Of a DNA stretch of 64,000 nucleotides, positions 54,849 through 63,959 are shown piece by piece. Where the stretch lies: positions 62,001-126,000 of the forward strand of contig JAYGEX010000042.1 in NCBI GenBank assembly GCA_046582185.1, given 5' to 3'. This stretch comes from GCA-002726655 sp046582185 (GTDB lineage: Bacteria; Pseudomonadota; Gammaproteobacteria; Pseudomonadales; Azotimanducaceae). The notes under the pieces were generated by a model that made no database searches, was not told the DNA's origin, and saw nothing but the letters and a program-made list of their open reading frames with translations. The translations under genes were made by a program, and so were the position numbers. Position 1 is the stretch's first letter. Each line of letters begins with the position of its first letter.

Positions 54849-55326
54849 TCCCATGCCTGATCACGTACTCGATATTCAGTGGGGCATAGATGATAGGTCT
54901 GCCTTGCCTGATGAGGCGAAAATTAAGGCCTGGTGCGGCCAGTGTCTCGACAATTTCAATCGTGGCTCGATCGAAGTCTGTATAAGAGTTGTTGATCTGG
55001 CCGAAATGCAGAAACTCAACAATCAATTCCGGGGCAAGGATAAGCCGACGAATGTGCTTTCATTTGGCGGCGACGATGAAGAGGAGTTGATGGTCGACGA
55101 AAATGGTAGTTTGCTGTTAGGTGATGTCATCATCTGCAAGGAAGTGGTAGTTCAGGAAGCCATGGATCAGGGAAAATCGGTGCAAGCCCATTTTTCCCAT
55201 CTGCTGATTCATGGATTATTGCACTTGCAAGGACATGACCATTCGGTAGATGATCAGGCCATAGAAATGGAGTTCATAGAAAAAAATCTGATGCAACAAT
55301 TTGGCTTTGATGACCCTTACAGATGA
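54823..55326 (+). CDS. ybeY: Endoribonuclease YbeY, rRNA maturation factor
   Basis: Start at ATG 54823 (GAGAGA upstream), inside the end of phoH-like. 167 residues. The zinc motif HGLLHLQGHDH is complete (HGxxHLxGxDH). NQLFRGKD-type segment NNQFRGKDKPTNVLSF is also conserved. It acts in 16S rRNA 3' maturation and ribosome quality control. The stop overlaps corC by 4 bp. Confidence 0.96.
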   Translation: MSIQLLTTDPMPDHVLDIQWGIDDRSALPDEAKIKAWCGQCLDNFNRGSIEVCIRVVDLAEMQKLNNQFRGKDKPTNVLSFGGDDEEELMVDENGSLLLGDVIICKEVVVQEAMDQGKSVQAHFSHLLIHGLLHLQGHDHSVDDQAIEMEFIEKNLMQQFGFDDPYR

Positions 55327-56204
55327 GTGAACAAGGATCAAGTAAAGAGAGTTCGCTCTCATGGATCGAGAAGCTTTCTCTGGCGTTTACAGGCGAGCCC
55401 AGCTCCAGGACTGAGTTGATAGAATTGTTGCGTGCCTCGGAGGAAAGGGGGCTGTTGGATGCCGGTGCCTTGAGCATCATCGAAGGTGCACTGGTAGTCT
55501 CAGACATGCAGGCGCGGGAAATTATGATACCGCGGTCCCAGGTAATATTTGTTCGCCATGAAATGAGCCCGGAAGAAATCCTGCCCCTGATGATCGAGTC
55601 TGGTCACTCAAGGTTTCCCGTTGTAGGAGAGAACCCCGATGACGTGCTTGGGATTTTATTGGCCAAGGACTTATTGCCATTAGCGATTTCCAATAAGAAA
55701 ACCAGATTCGTTATGCGTGATTTGTTGCGACCATGTACGGCGATTCCTGAAAGCAAGCGGTTAAACATCTTACTGGAGGACTTCAGGACTACACGAAATC
55801 ACCTGGCAGTGGTCTATGATGAATATGGCGGAGTGTCTGGCATTGTCACCATTGAGGATGTGTTAGAGCAAATTGTCGGTGATATCGAAGACGAATATGA
55901 TATTGATGACGATGATCTTATCAAGCAGCATGCGGATGGAAGCTACATCGTGAAAGCTTTGACGCCCATATCAGACTTCAATGAAAAATTCGCCAGCGAC
56001 TTTAGTGATGATGATTTTGGCACCATTGGTGGCATTGTCACTCAAGGTTTTGGACACCTTCCGAAGCGAGATGAAGAGGTTAGCATGCGCGGATTTTGCT
56101 TCCGCATACTCAATGCTGATAGTCGGCGAATTCATTTGCTGAGCCTGATTAAAGAAAGTTCATCCTTCAAGAGCAGTGCTTTACCCAAGAGCAAGAAAAA
56201 CTAA
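55323..56204 (+). CDS. corC: CorC/HlyC family transporter-associated protein
   Basis: 293 residues: two CBS domains (about 65-190; MIPRSQVIFV, VYDEYGGVSGIVTIEDVLEQIVGDIEDEYD) then the CorC/HlyC domain (about 205-285). Named for magnesium and cobalt efflux in Salmonella. It lacks the DUF21 membrane part. ATG overlaps ybeY. lnt follows after 2 bp. Confidence 0.95.
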   Translation: MSEQGSSKESSLSWIEKLSLAFTGEPSSRTELIELLRASEERGLLDAGALSIIEGALVVSDMQAREIMIPRSQVIFVRHEMSPEEILPLMIESGHSRFPVVGENPDDVLGILLAKDLLPLAISNKKTRFVMRDLLRPCTAIPESKRLNILLEDFRTTRNHLAVVYDEYGGVSGIVTIEDVLEQIVGDIEDEYDIDDDDLIKQHADGSYIVKALTPISDFNEKFASDFSDDDFGTIGGIVTQGFGHLPKRDEEVSMRGFCFRILNADSRRIHLLSLIKESSSFKSSALPKSKKN

Positions 56205-56206
56205 CC

Positions 56207-57715
56207 TTGTTGTCACCATTAGGTAGTGTGTTCAATCGAACGCCTCTTGTTGGTCATACGCTAGCTCTGGTTTCTGGCGCGCTTATGCCCTTGTCCTTTG
56301 CGCCGTTTGACCTATGGTCCATCGGAATCCTGAGTCTGGTTATTTTTCTTTTGTGTATCCATGGTGAGCGTCGAGCCCATATTGTTATCCGCTTCTATCT
56401 CTATTATTTGGGCATGTTTGCCCTTGGGGTTAACTGGATTTTTGTGAGTATTAATGTGTATGGCGGCGCATCTACCGAGTTTGCAGTTTTTCTGGTTAGT
56501 TTGATTGTTATCGCCTGGTCGGCGACGGGGCTGGTGCATGGCTACTTATATAGCCGATTTGTTGCACAATTGCCGCTGGGATTGTTGCTGGGCTTCCCTA
56601 TTCTCTGGATGCTCAGTGAACTATTTCGCACCTGGTTTATGACGGGTTTCCCGTGGCTGCTACTGGGTTATGGGCACCTTGCATCCCCACTTGCAGGTTA
56701 TGCTCCGCTGCTCGGGGTTTACGGCCTTAGCCTGGCAGTTGCGCTGACCGCAGTACTACTATTTCTTCTCGTCACGACAAGAAAGCCAATCCTTATTGCT
56801 CTGATATTTACATTATGGGGCTCAGGCTATTTATTGCAGCAAGTAACCTTCGTAACGGAACAAAGACAGATCAGCGTCGTTGCCGTACAGGGGAATATTG
56901 ATCAGCACACGAAATGGCGAAGAGAAATGGTCGTGCCTATTTTCAACAAATATTTGTCGCTAACGGAAAATGAGTGGGGCGCAGATCTAATAGTCTGGCC
57001 GGAAGCATCTGTGACCCTGCTCCGGGAACATGCGGATAATATGCTTCAGGAATTGGACGCAACAGGGGAAAAGTTTGGATCCACGCTCGTACTTGGTATA
57101 CCGGATCGTGACCAGAGTGGGAACATGTACAATACTGCCATTGCCATCGGGCAGGGCGAAGGTATCTATCGTAAACGTCACCTTGTTCCCTTCGGCGAGT
57201 ATGTGCCGTTTGAAAACTGGCTGCGCGGCGTTATTGCCTTCTTTGATCTACCCATGTCCCATAACCATTCGGGAAGTCCTGAGCAAAAACCCCTACAAGC
57301 AGGAGCCCTTACCTTGTCGCTTTCTATTTGTTACGAGGTGGTTTTTCAGGAGTTGGTTAGAACAACGGCTTCCTCGCCGGACTTACTGGTAACCATTAGC
57401 AATGACACCTGGTTTGGCACGTCCATCGGGCCGAATCAGCATTTGCAGATTGCGCAAATGCGCGCCCTGGAAAATGGCCGGTATCTACTCAGAACGACGA
57501 ATAATGGGATTACAGCATTGGTTAATCACAAGGGTGAGATTGTAGAATCATTGCCTCAGTTTCAGGCAGGTGTTTTGAAAGGCACTGCCGGTATTATGAG
57601 CGGGAATACGCCCTTCCATCGCTTCGGGCAATTGCCATTATTGATCGTTAGTCTATTGGTATTGTTTGGTCAGTCTTGTTGGCAAGCCATATTTACACCG
57701 AAAGAGAGTACCTGA
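56207..57715 (+). CDS. lnt: Apolipoprotein N-acyltransferase
   Basis: 502 residues from TTG 56207. Six to eight membrane helices at the N-terminus, then a nitrilase-like domain whose triad is visible: Glu in VWPEASV, Lys in IYRKRHLVPFGEYVPFE, and Cys in LSICYEVVF. It adds the third acyl chain to lipoproteins in the inner membrane. Several lipoproteins in this window would be substrates. Confidence 0.96.
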   Translation: MLSPLGSVFNRTPLVGHTLALVSGALMPLSFAPFDLWSIGILSLVIFLLCIHGERRAHIVIRFYLYYLGMFALGVNWIFVSINVYGGASTEFAVFLVSLIVIAWSATGLVHGYLYSRFVAQLPLGLLLGFPILWMLSELFRTWFMTGFPWLLLGYGHLASPLAGYAPLLGVYGLSLAVALTAVLLFLLVTTRKPILIALIFTLWGSGYLLQQVTFVTEQRQISVVAVQGNIDQHTKWRREMVVPIFNKYLSLTENEWGADLIVWPEASVTLLREHADNMLQELDATGEKFGSTLVLGIPDRDQSGNMYNTAIAIGQGEGIYRKRHLVPFGEYVPFENWLRGVIAFFDLPMSHNHSGSPEQKPLQAGALTLSLSICYEVVFQELVRTTASSPDLLVTISNDTWFGTSIGPNQHLQIAQMRALENGRYLLRTTNNGITALVNHKGEIVESLPQFQAGVLKGTAGIMSGNTPFHRFGQLPLLIVSLLVLFGQSCWQAIFTPKEST

Positions 57716-57733
57716 GTGGTAGAAGACTCGGTC

Positions 57734-57930
57734 ATGCTTCTTTGGGGCGTTCTTTTCGGCGGCATCGGCATTGGCTACTTCATTTACGGGAAAAACAAAA
57801 AATACCGGTCGGATTCTTTTCAGGAGTTGGTCTTTTTATTGTTCCCTATCTGACATCCGATATTATATTGCTCGTGATTGCCTGCTTTGCTCTAATGGCG
57901 CTTCCGTTTGTTGTAAACCGTTTTCGATAA
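57734..57930 (+). pseudogene. Small membrane protein, frameshifted
   Basis: From ATG 57734 (or GTG 57716) the frame reads MLLWGVLFGGIGIGYFIYGKNKK, then runs out at TGA. The frame one base back continues with KIPVGFFSGVGLFIVPYL and a second helix to TAA 57930. The break lies in GGGAAAAACAAAAAATACC; one more A in the first run would give YGKKQKIPVG and restore one protein of about 65 residues with two helices. So this is either a deletion in a homopolymer or a sequencing error. The family is a small unnamed membrane protein. Confidence 0.65.
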
Positions 57931-57941
57931 TAAAAAGAACC

Positions 57942-58730
57942 ATGCCATATTCCCTTTCACCAGAAGAATTGACCCAATACCAGCGCGATGGCTTTCTCGT
58001 TCGACCATCGGTTTTTAGTGAATCCGAGCTTGTTGAACTTTGTGACGCCACCGAAATTGCAGTGGCAAAAGCACTGCACCTTGCTGAAGAAGGCAAGACC
58101 TATGTCCTTGATGGAAAGCACTTCGTTGATACTGGCTATATGACTGTTCAATTTGAGCATCGTCCAGGAAGCGAGACTGCAAGGGTGATTGAACCAGCAA
58201 ATCAGCTTGAGCCGAGATTAAACGCCTTGATAGATGACCCGAGAATTGTTGAGCCAATGCTCGATATTGTCGGCAGTGAAGGCCTTTCACTCTGGACGGC
58301 AAAGCTAAACCTCAAGAGGCCTCGAGAAGGGTCCGGGTTTGGCTGGCATCAGGATTCCCCTTACTGGATACATGATTGTAATCATGTGGACTTACTGCCA
58401 AATGTAATGCTCGCCTTTGACGACGCAACAGAAGCCAACGGCTGCTTCAGGGTGATTCGCGGCAGTCATATACACGGTTGTCTTCCCGGATCAACGGATG
58501 GCTCCCAACTAGGCGGCTTCTTTACGGATTCAAATTCCTTTGATGAAAGCCTGCAAGTTCCCCTCGTAGTCCCAGCCGGCTCGCTGATCTTTTTCAATCC
58601 CCATACGGTTCACGGGTCCTTACCCAATGACTCTGACTTCGCCCGACGGGCGATTATCGTTACCTACCAACCAGCGGATTTTCCGACCTTAAAGTCGCGT
58701 GAAGTGCGTAATATTCAGCTCGGATCCTGA
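57942..58730 (+). CDS. Phytanoyl-CoA dioxygenase (PhyH) family protein (2)
   Basis: Start at ATG 57942 (MPYSLSPEELTQYQRDGFLVR); the frame is open further but overlaps the small membrane gene. 262 residues. Fe ligands are visible in GWHQDSPYW (HxD) and PHTVHGSLPN, and the 2OG-binding Arg in SDFARRAIIVTYQP. It is a non-heme iron oxygenase of unknown substrate, set between lnt and leuS where E. coli has other genes. Confidence 0.88.
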   Translation: MPYSLSPEELTQYQRDGFLVRPSVFSESELVELCDATEIAVAKALHLAEEGKTYVLDGKHFVDTGYMTVQFEHRPGSETARVIEPANQLEPRLNALIDDPRIVEPMLDIVGSEGLSLWTAKLNLKRPREGSGFGWHQDSPYWIHDCNHVDLLPNVMLAFDDATEANGCFRVIRGSHIHGCLPGSTDGSQLGGFFTDSNSFDESLQVPLVVPAGSLIFFNPHTVHGSLPNDSDFARRAIIVTYQPADFPTLKSREVRNIQLGS

Positions 58731-59097
58731 TATTGATAGGTGTCTGGATACGGTATAAGGCATAGAAATAGCTTCGGGATATCTCTTGCGAAGCCATCAA
58801 GCGAAGCACCGATTGAGTGCTGGAGACTACAGGCTCCAGTGCGAAAGAGGGAAGCCCGGAGGGCTGCGAGCCAGCGTAGACAAGAGATATCCCGAAGCTA
58901 TTTCTATGCCGTCCCAGACCTGAAGGAAGAGCCTTTAAGCCTATTACCTTTGTCCAAGGTCCACTTTTTATGCCAATTATCTGCCTACCTTCGTGTAGAA
59001 TTGCTGTCTTGATTTTTCAGCCTGGGTTTCGATAAGTTTCACCCCAGGCTCAATACTCTTTATTTAAACCGACGAAAACGAATAGATAAGAAACGCC
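58731..59097. other. leuS upstream region: inverted-repeat element and a hairpin
   Basis: 367 bp. The first half is the 58759-58910 inverted-repeat element. The second half has an 8-bp hairpin AGCCTGGG / CCCAGGCT (59019-59049) about 50 bp before leuS, followed by a T-rich stretch. It could be an attenuator or just the leader, and I cannot decide. Confidence 0.4.
58759..58910. repeat. Inverted-repeat element with perfect 30-bp arms
   Basis: The 30 bases at 58759-58788 (GGCATAGAAATAGC...) are perfectly repeated in inverse at 58881-58910. The 92-bp interior contains smaller hairpins (GCTGGAG/CTCCAG, AGCCC/GGGCT). Imperfect outer matches (GTCTGG / CCAGAC) extend it further. It is noncoding. It could be a MITE or a structured RNA. 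Confidence 0.75.
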
Positions 59098-61569
59098 ATG
59101 AACCAGCAGACACAAATCCCGCGTTATGATCCGACAGCATCGGAATTGGAGGTGCAGAACTACTGGCGCGAAAACAAAACCTTCGAGGTTACCGAAAATA
59201 GCAGCAAGCCCAAATTCTATTGCCTGTCTATGTTTCCCTATCCCAGTGGTCAGCTGCATATGGGCCACGTCAGGGTTTACACGCTAGGGGATGTCATTGG
59301 GCGCTTTCAACGTCTATTGGGCAAGAATGTGATGCAGCCCATTGGCTGGGACGCATTTGGCTTGCCTGCAGAAAATGCAGCCATCAAGAATAAAGTACCC
59401 GCCGCCAAATGGACCATGAAGAACATCGACCATATGCGGAATCAGTTTTATGACATGGGTTTTGCGTTTGACTGGAGTCGGGAACTCGCGACCTGTGAAC
59501 CCGAATATTATCGCTGGGAACAGTGGTTCTTCACAAAAATGTTTAAAAAAGGCCTGGTCTACAAGAAGTCTGCTCTGGTGAACTGGGATCCGGTTGATCA
59601 GACAGTGCTTGCCAATGAGCAAGTCGTTGACGGTAGAGGTTGGCGCTCCGATGCGCTGGTTGAGCGCCGGGAGTTAGCACAGTGGTTTATCAAGATCACG
59701 GACTACGCCCAGGAATTGCTGGACTGCTTGGACCATTTGCCTGGTTGGCCAGAAAAAATCAAGACCATGCAGCGGAACTGGATCGGGCGCTCTGAAGGTG
59801 TTGAGATTACATTTCCGAGAAGAGATTCAGATGCCATCACAGTCTATACAACTCGCCCAGATACCTTAATGGGTGCTACCTATCTCGCAGTTGCCCCGCA
59901 ACATCCTGTTGCAACCGGCGCGGCAAGTTCTAATCCAGCATTGCAGGCCTTTCTCGAAGAGTGTAATCAGATGAAAGTTGCAGAAGCTGATATGGCGCAA
60001 ATGGAAAAGAAGGGGATGGCAACCGGGCTTATGGCACAGCATCCGCTGACAGGAGAAGATGTGCCTATTTGGGTTGCCAATTTTGTATTGATGGAATATG
60101 GCTCAGGTGCAGTAATGTCGGTGCCTGCACATGATCAAAGGGATTGGGAATTCGCGATTAAATATGATCTGCCGATTAAGCAAGTGATCAGCCCTGTAGC
60201 GCACAGCCCGGATGACTGTGATCTGAGCGTACAGGCATACGTCGCACATGGCGTTTGTGTTAATTCCGGTGAATATGACGGTCTTGATTTCGATGCTGCC
60301 TTCAAGGCAGTAGCCGACTCACTGGAGGAAAAGAAGCTCGGCGCGAGGCAGGTCAACTACCGGCTTCGGGACTGGGGTGTTTCCAGGCAGCGTTATTGGG
60401 GCTGCCCAATTCCCATCATTCATTGCGATAAGTGTGGCGCGGTGGCTGTTCCTGAGGAAGATTTGCCGGTGATTTTGCCTACTGATGTTGAGTTTGAAGG
60501 TGTGGCTTCGCCAATCAAGAAAATGCCTTCGTGGTATGAAACAAAGTGTCCTGACTGTGGCGGCGATGCTATCCGCGAGACAGACACGTTTGACACATTT
60601 ATGGAGTCATCCTGGTACTACTCGCGCTTTGCTTCAAACAATTGTACTGATAGTATGCTGGATGAGCGCGCCAAGTACTGGGGTACTGTGGATCATTATG
60701 TGGGCGGCGAAGAGCACGCCATATTGCATCTGCTCTATTCCAGGTTCTTCTACAAAGTCATGCGCGACGAAGGGATGGTCGAGGGCGATGAGCCTTTTGA
60801 AAAACTTCTGATGTTGGGTATGGTTTTGCAGGGCGGCACCAAGATGTCAAAGTCGGCAGGAGATGCCGGTGACCCTAAACATCTGTTGGAAAAATACGGC
60901 GCCGATGCTGTGAGAATGGCAATGATGTTCGCGGCGCCACCAGATCAGTCATTTGAATGGTCTGAAAATGGCGTGGAATCGGCCAATCGCTGGCTGCGTA
61001 CGAAATTATGGAATCCGGTGATTAGCTTGCTTGAACAGGGTGATATCCCTGAATTGGACATTGCGAAACTTAATGTCGCGCAGAAAGATGTTCGCAGGAT
61101 AAGCCATGAGACTATTGCGAAGGCAACTGACGACTATGGACGGCGCTTGAGTTTTAACACCATCGTCGCCGCGGTGATGTCATTGATGAATAAGGTCCTT
61201 AAGTTAGACGATAATTCTCCCCAGGGTCGTGCGGTCACCAGGGAAGCCCTAAATGCAGCAGTGCTTATTATGTCGCCGATAACACCGCATATTTCTCACC
61301 TGCTTTGGCAGAAGTTGAATGGAGCGGCGCTGGAGGAAGCACTTTGGTTAACAGTTGATGAGGCCGCACTGGAAAAATCATCTGTCGAGGTCGTTATCCA
61401 GGTGAACGGAAAGCTGCGTGGGAAAGTTGAAGTTGCCCCGGGGGCCGCGCAGGAAGATGTGGAGCAGCTTGCAAAATCTCTTGAAAATGTCGAAAAATTC
61501 ATCGAAGGAAAGACCATTCGCAAAGTGATCTATGTCCCAAATAGACTACTGAATTACGTGGCTACCTGA
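59098..61569 (+). CDS. leuS: Leucyl-tRNA synthetase
   Basis: 823 residues. The class I signature HIGH is HMGH in PYPSGQLHMGHVRVYT; KMSKS is in GTKMSKSAGD. The CP1 editing domain (about 220-420) and a C-terminal beta domain (ending YVPNRLLNYVA) are present. It charges tRNA-Leu in the cytoplasm. Its stop TGA overlaps the lptE ATG (ATGA-like). Confidence 0.98.
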   Translation: MNQQTQIPRYDPTASELEVQNYWRENKTFEVTENSSKPKFYCLSMFPYPSGQLHMGHVRVYTLGDVIGRFQRLLGKNVMQPIGWDAFGLPAENAAIKNKVPAAKWTMKNIDHMRNQFYDMGFAFDWSRELATCEPEYYRWEQWFFTKMFKKGLVYKKSALVNWDPVDQTVLANEQVVDGRGWRSDALVERRELAQWFIKITDYAQELLDCLDHLPGWPEKIKTMQRNWIGRSEGVEITFPRRDSDAITVYTTRPDTLMGATYLAVAPQHPVATGAASSNPALQAFLEECNQMKVAEADMAQMEKKGMATGLMAQHPLTGEDVPIWVANFVLMEYGSGAVMSVPAHDQRDWEFAIKYDLPIKQVISPVAHSPDDCDLSVQAYVAHGVCVNSGEYDGLDFDAAFKAVADSLEEKKLGARQVNYRLRDWGVSRQRYWGCPIPIIHCDKCGAVAVPEEDLPVILPTDVEFEGVASPIKKMPSWYETKCPDCGGDAIRETDTFDTFMESSWYYSRFASNNCTDSMLDERAKYWGTVDHYVGGEEHAILHLLYSRFFYKVMRDEGMVEGDEPFEKLLMLGMVLQGGTKMSKSAGDAGDPKHLLEKYGADAVRMAMMFAAPPDQSFEWSENGVESANRWLRTKLWNPVISLLEQGDIPELDIAKLNVAQKDVRRISHETIAKATDDYGRRLSFNTIVAAVMSLMNKVLKLDDNSPQGRAVTREALNAAVLIMSPITPHISHLLWQKLNGAALEEALWLTVDEAALEKSSVEVVIQVNGKLRGKVEVAPGAAQEDVEQLAKSLENVEKFIEGKTIRKVIYVPNRLLNYVAT

Positions 61570-62072
61570 TGAGGGTTCTGTTTCTCGCTGTTGCTGTGAT
61601 GATCTCGTCCTGTGGCTTCCATCTACGAGGAACTCAGAGTATGGAGGCCTCATTGAGCAACATCTATATAGTGTCTGCTGATCGATTTGGCAGCTTTTAC
61701 CAAAATCTTGTACGGACATTTAGTCAGTCGGATATCGCAGTGACTGATAGTCCGGCGGACTCAGAATACCAGCTAACAATTGGTCGGGAGCGAAACACCA
61801 AACGAACCATTGGCACCACCAAGACAATTAGCGTTGCTGAATATGAAATCAGGCTTGAAGTTAGTATTGGTTTAGTGAGTTCTGAGGGTGAAGTAGTGAT
61901 TCCTCAAACCATTGTTGGTACAGAGCGTACCTATACCTTTGACAGTGTTAGCCTCGTTGGCAGCAATGTGGAGGAAGCGTTGTTATTGGAGGAAATGAAA
62001 GTAGATCTGGTCGCGCAAATCTTGCGGCGGGTAGATGCCAGTGTTAGAACTTACCGTCAGACCCATCAATAA
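61569..62072 (+). CDS. lptE: LPS assembly lipoprotein LptE
   Basis: 167 residues. Signal LFLAVAVMISSC then GFHLRG, the standard LptE start, with Cys15 lipidated. The following strands form the LptE fold that plugs LptD at the outer membrane. It overlaps leuS and precedes holA, the canonical order. Confidence 0.92.
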   Translation: MRVLFLAVAVMISSCGFHLRGTQSMEASLSNIYIVSADRFGSFYQNLVRTFSQSDIAVTDSPADSEYQLTIGRERNTKRTIGTTKTISVAEYEIRLEVSIGLVSSEGEVVIPQTIVGTERTYTFDSVSLVGSNVEEALLLEEMKVDLVAQILRRVDASVRTYRQTHQ

Positions 62073-62085
62073 GATCAGGCATTAG

Positions 62086-63108
62086 GTGAAACTCTATCCA
62101 GACAAGCTTCCGGCAGAACTTAAGAAGAAGATCGCACCAATCTATATCGTTAGTGGCGACGAGCCGCTGCTGGTTCAGGAAACTTGCGATCTAATACGAA
62201 GTAGCCTGAAGAAGGCAGGCTATACCGAACGCGAGCTGCTCCATGCGGATGCAGGATTTAACTGGGAGCAGGTTTCCTATAGCGCCAACAGTATGTCTCT
62301 ATTTGCCGAGCAAAAATTGCTGGAGATTCGCATGTCGTCCGCAAAGCCTGGCAAGGATGGAATAGCCGCATTGAACGCCTTTGCAGCATCGCCACCTGAT
62401 GGAACGATCCTGATGCTTGTCATGCCTCGCCTGGATCAGAGTACCCAGAAGACAAAGTGGTTTAAAACAATTGAACATTCAGCTGCGTTCGTTCAAATCT
62501 GGCCCATTGAACTAAAAGATATGCCTCGCTGGATAGACAATCGATTTAAGAGGGCGGGGCTGGTAGCAACACGAGATGCAGTGGCCGCAATGGTTGAACG
62601 AGTTGAAGGTAATCTGCTGGCTGCAGTTCAGGAGATAGAGCGTATTAAATTGGTATCAGAAGATGGCAAGGTCGATGCGCGATTGATCCAGCAAGGCGTC
62701 GCAGATAGCTCCCGTTATGATGTCTTTGCGCTGCTTGATGCCGCGGTTGGTGGTAACCCCGTACGAACCCTGAAAGTGCTTGGCGGCCTGCAACTTGAAG
62801 GCGGTGAAGTCCTATACATTGTCGCTATGCTGGTACGTGAGCTTCGTGGCCTGGTCTTGATGGCCAACGAATTTAAAGCCACGTCTCTTGATAGCGCACT
62901 AAGGAAAGGGCGGATTTGGGCGAAGCGTAAAAATCTGGTATCCAATTGCTTGCGAAGTCATAGCGTTGGAGATTTTCAGGACATGCTTTCCAGGACAGCA
63001 ACAATCGATGGCATGGTCAAGGGGGTTAATAGTGGCAATCCCTGGAATGAACTGATATCAATTACTCTGCAACTTGCAGGTACGCGATTGCTTTCTCGCA
63101 GTAACTAG
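62086..63108 (+). CDS. holA: DNA polymerase III subunit delta
   Basis: 340 residues from GTG 62086. Conserved IYIVSGDEPLLVQETCDLIR, the sliding clamp contact region and NLLAAVQEIERIKL are present. It belongs to the clamp loader. It ends at TAG 63106-63108 and the dispersed repeat begins at the same codon. nadD, which follows holA in many gammaproteobacteria, is not here. Confidence 0.95.
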   Translation: MKLYPDKLPAELKKKIAPIYIVSGDEPLLVQETCDLIRSSLKKAGYTERELLHADAGFNWEQVSYSANSMSLFAEQKLLEIRMSSAKPGKDGIAALNAFAASPPDGTILMLVMPRLDQSTQKTKWFKTIEHSAAFVQIWPIELKDMPRWIDNRFKRAGLVATRDAVAAMVERVEGNLLAAVQEIERIKLVSEDGKVDARLIQQGVADSSRYDVFALLDAAVGGNPVRTLKVLGGLQLEGGEVLYIVAMLVRELRGLVLMANEFKATSLDSALRKGRIWAKRKNLVSNCLRSHSVGDFQDMLSRTATIDGMVKGVNSGNPWNELISITLQLAGTRLLSRSN

Positions 63109-63161
63109 CCTTGATCTGACATAAAATTCTCGTGTAGTCCGCATGTTTAACCGTGGTGTTC
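63107..63161 (-). repeat. Dispersed repeat, copy 6
   Basis: Inverse orientation: AGCCTTGATCTGACATAA, AATTCTCGTGTAGTCCGC, ATGTTTAACCGTGGTGTTC. It begins in the holA stop codon and shares its far end with the palindromic element at 63141-63282. Confidence 0.78.
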
Positions 63162-63282
63162 CCTAGCCGCACCGGCGTAAACCCATCCATGGGGCCTGAG
63201 GCAGCGCGCCCCGCTCTGGACATCCTGTCCTCGTGTCGGGACGCGCAGTCCTGCTGCAAGTGAACACCACGGTCAAACATGC
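63141..63282. repeat. Palindromic element after holA
   Basis: 142 bp with 21-bp inverted ends (GCATGTTTAACCGTGGTGTT... and ...AACACCACGGTCAAACATGC, one mismatch). The interior is GC-rich and noncoding (for example CATCCATGGGGCC and GGGACGCGCAGTCC). It shares one arm with the dispersed repeat family, which suggests the shorter copies are relics of this element. Confidence 0.72.
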
Positions 63283-63389
63283 TCAATCATATTCCCCGTA
63301 ACCCAACAATCGGTTAAGTTAACAAGGCTGTTTTTCATTCAGAATATCCCTTCTAATATGGACCTAAATCAGCTAATTACAGGCGAATC

Positions 63390-63959
63390 ATGATGTCCAT
63401 GCATCCTAACGAGGTGCCAATTCTAGAGCGAGACGAAACGGTACCGTTGTACTGGCCCACGGGGAATCCGCCGCCGAAAGAAGGGAAGGTCGAAACTTAC
63501 ACATCTGAAATCGTTGATGACAGAGCTGCATTTGAATTGCTACAAGAATCAATTGGTTGGCACGTTTCGGAAGATCAACGGCAATTGCTCTCGAAAGAGG
63601 TTGTTAAGAATTCGATGGTGCTGGTTTTTCAACACCGAGAACCCATTGCAGTTGCCTGCGGACTATCAAGAGACGATGGTTGGGTAGTGCTCGCCTGGGT
63701 TGCTGTTACACCTGCGCACAGAGGTCGAGGCTTAGACAGAATGGTATGCACAGCTGTTGTCACGCAATTACTGGCCTTGGGCAAATCAAAAATATTCGAC
63801 AGTACTCAAGACGAACGACTACAGGCCACAAAAGTCTATCTGGATATTGGGTTTTATCCATTGTATCGAAAGGACAAGATTGAGCGCTGGGTTTCCATCT
63901 GCGCTAAGCTCGCGAAGTCATACACGCCTTCAATTTGGGGGTGGCCAATCAATGCATGA
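63390..63959 (+). CDS. GNAT family N-acetyltransferase
   Basis: 189 residues. The acetyl-CoA loop is in VTPAHRGRGLDRMV, with WVVLAWVAV as the preceding strand and TKVYLDIGFYPLYR near the end. The N-terminal 50 residues (LYWPTGNPPPKEGKVETYTSEIVDD) are outside the fold. Substrate unknown. A following gene may begin by an ATGA overlap. Confidence 0.85.
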   Translation: MMSMHPNEVPILERDETVPLYWPTGNPPPKEGKVETYTSEIVDDRAAFELLQESIGWHVSEDQRQLLSKEVVKNSMVLVFQHREPIAVACGLSRDDGWVVLAWVAVTPAHRGRGLDRMVCTAVVTQLLALGKSKIFDSTQDERLQATKVYLDIGFYPLYRKDKIERWVSICAKLAKSYTPSIWGWPINA

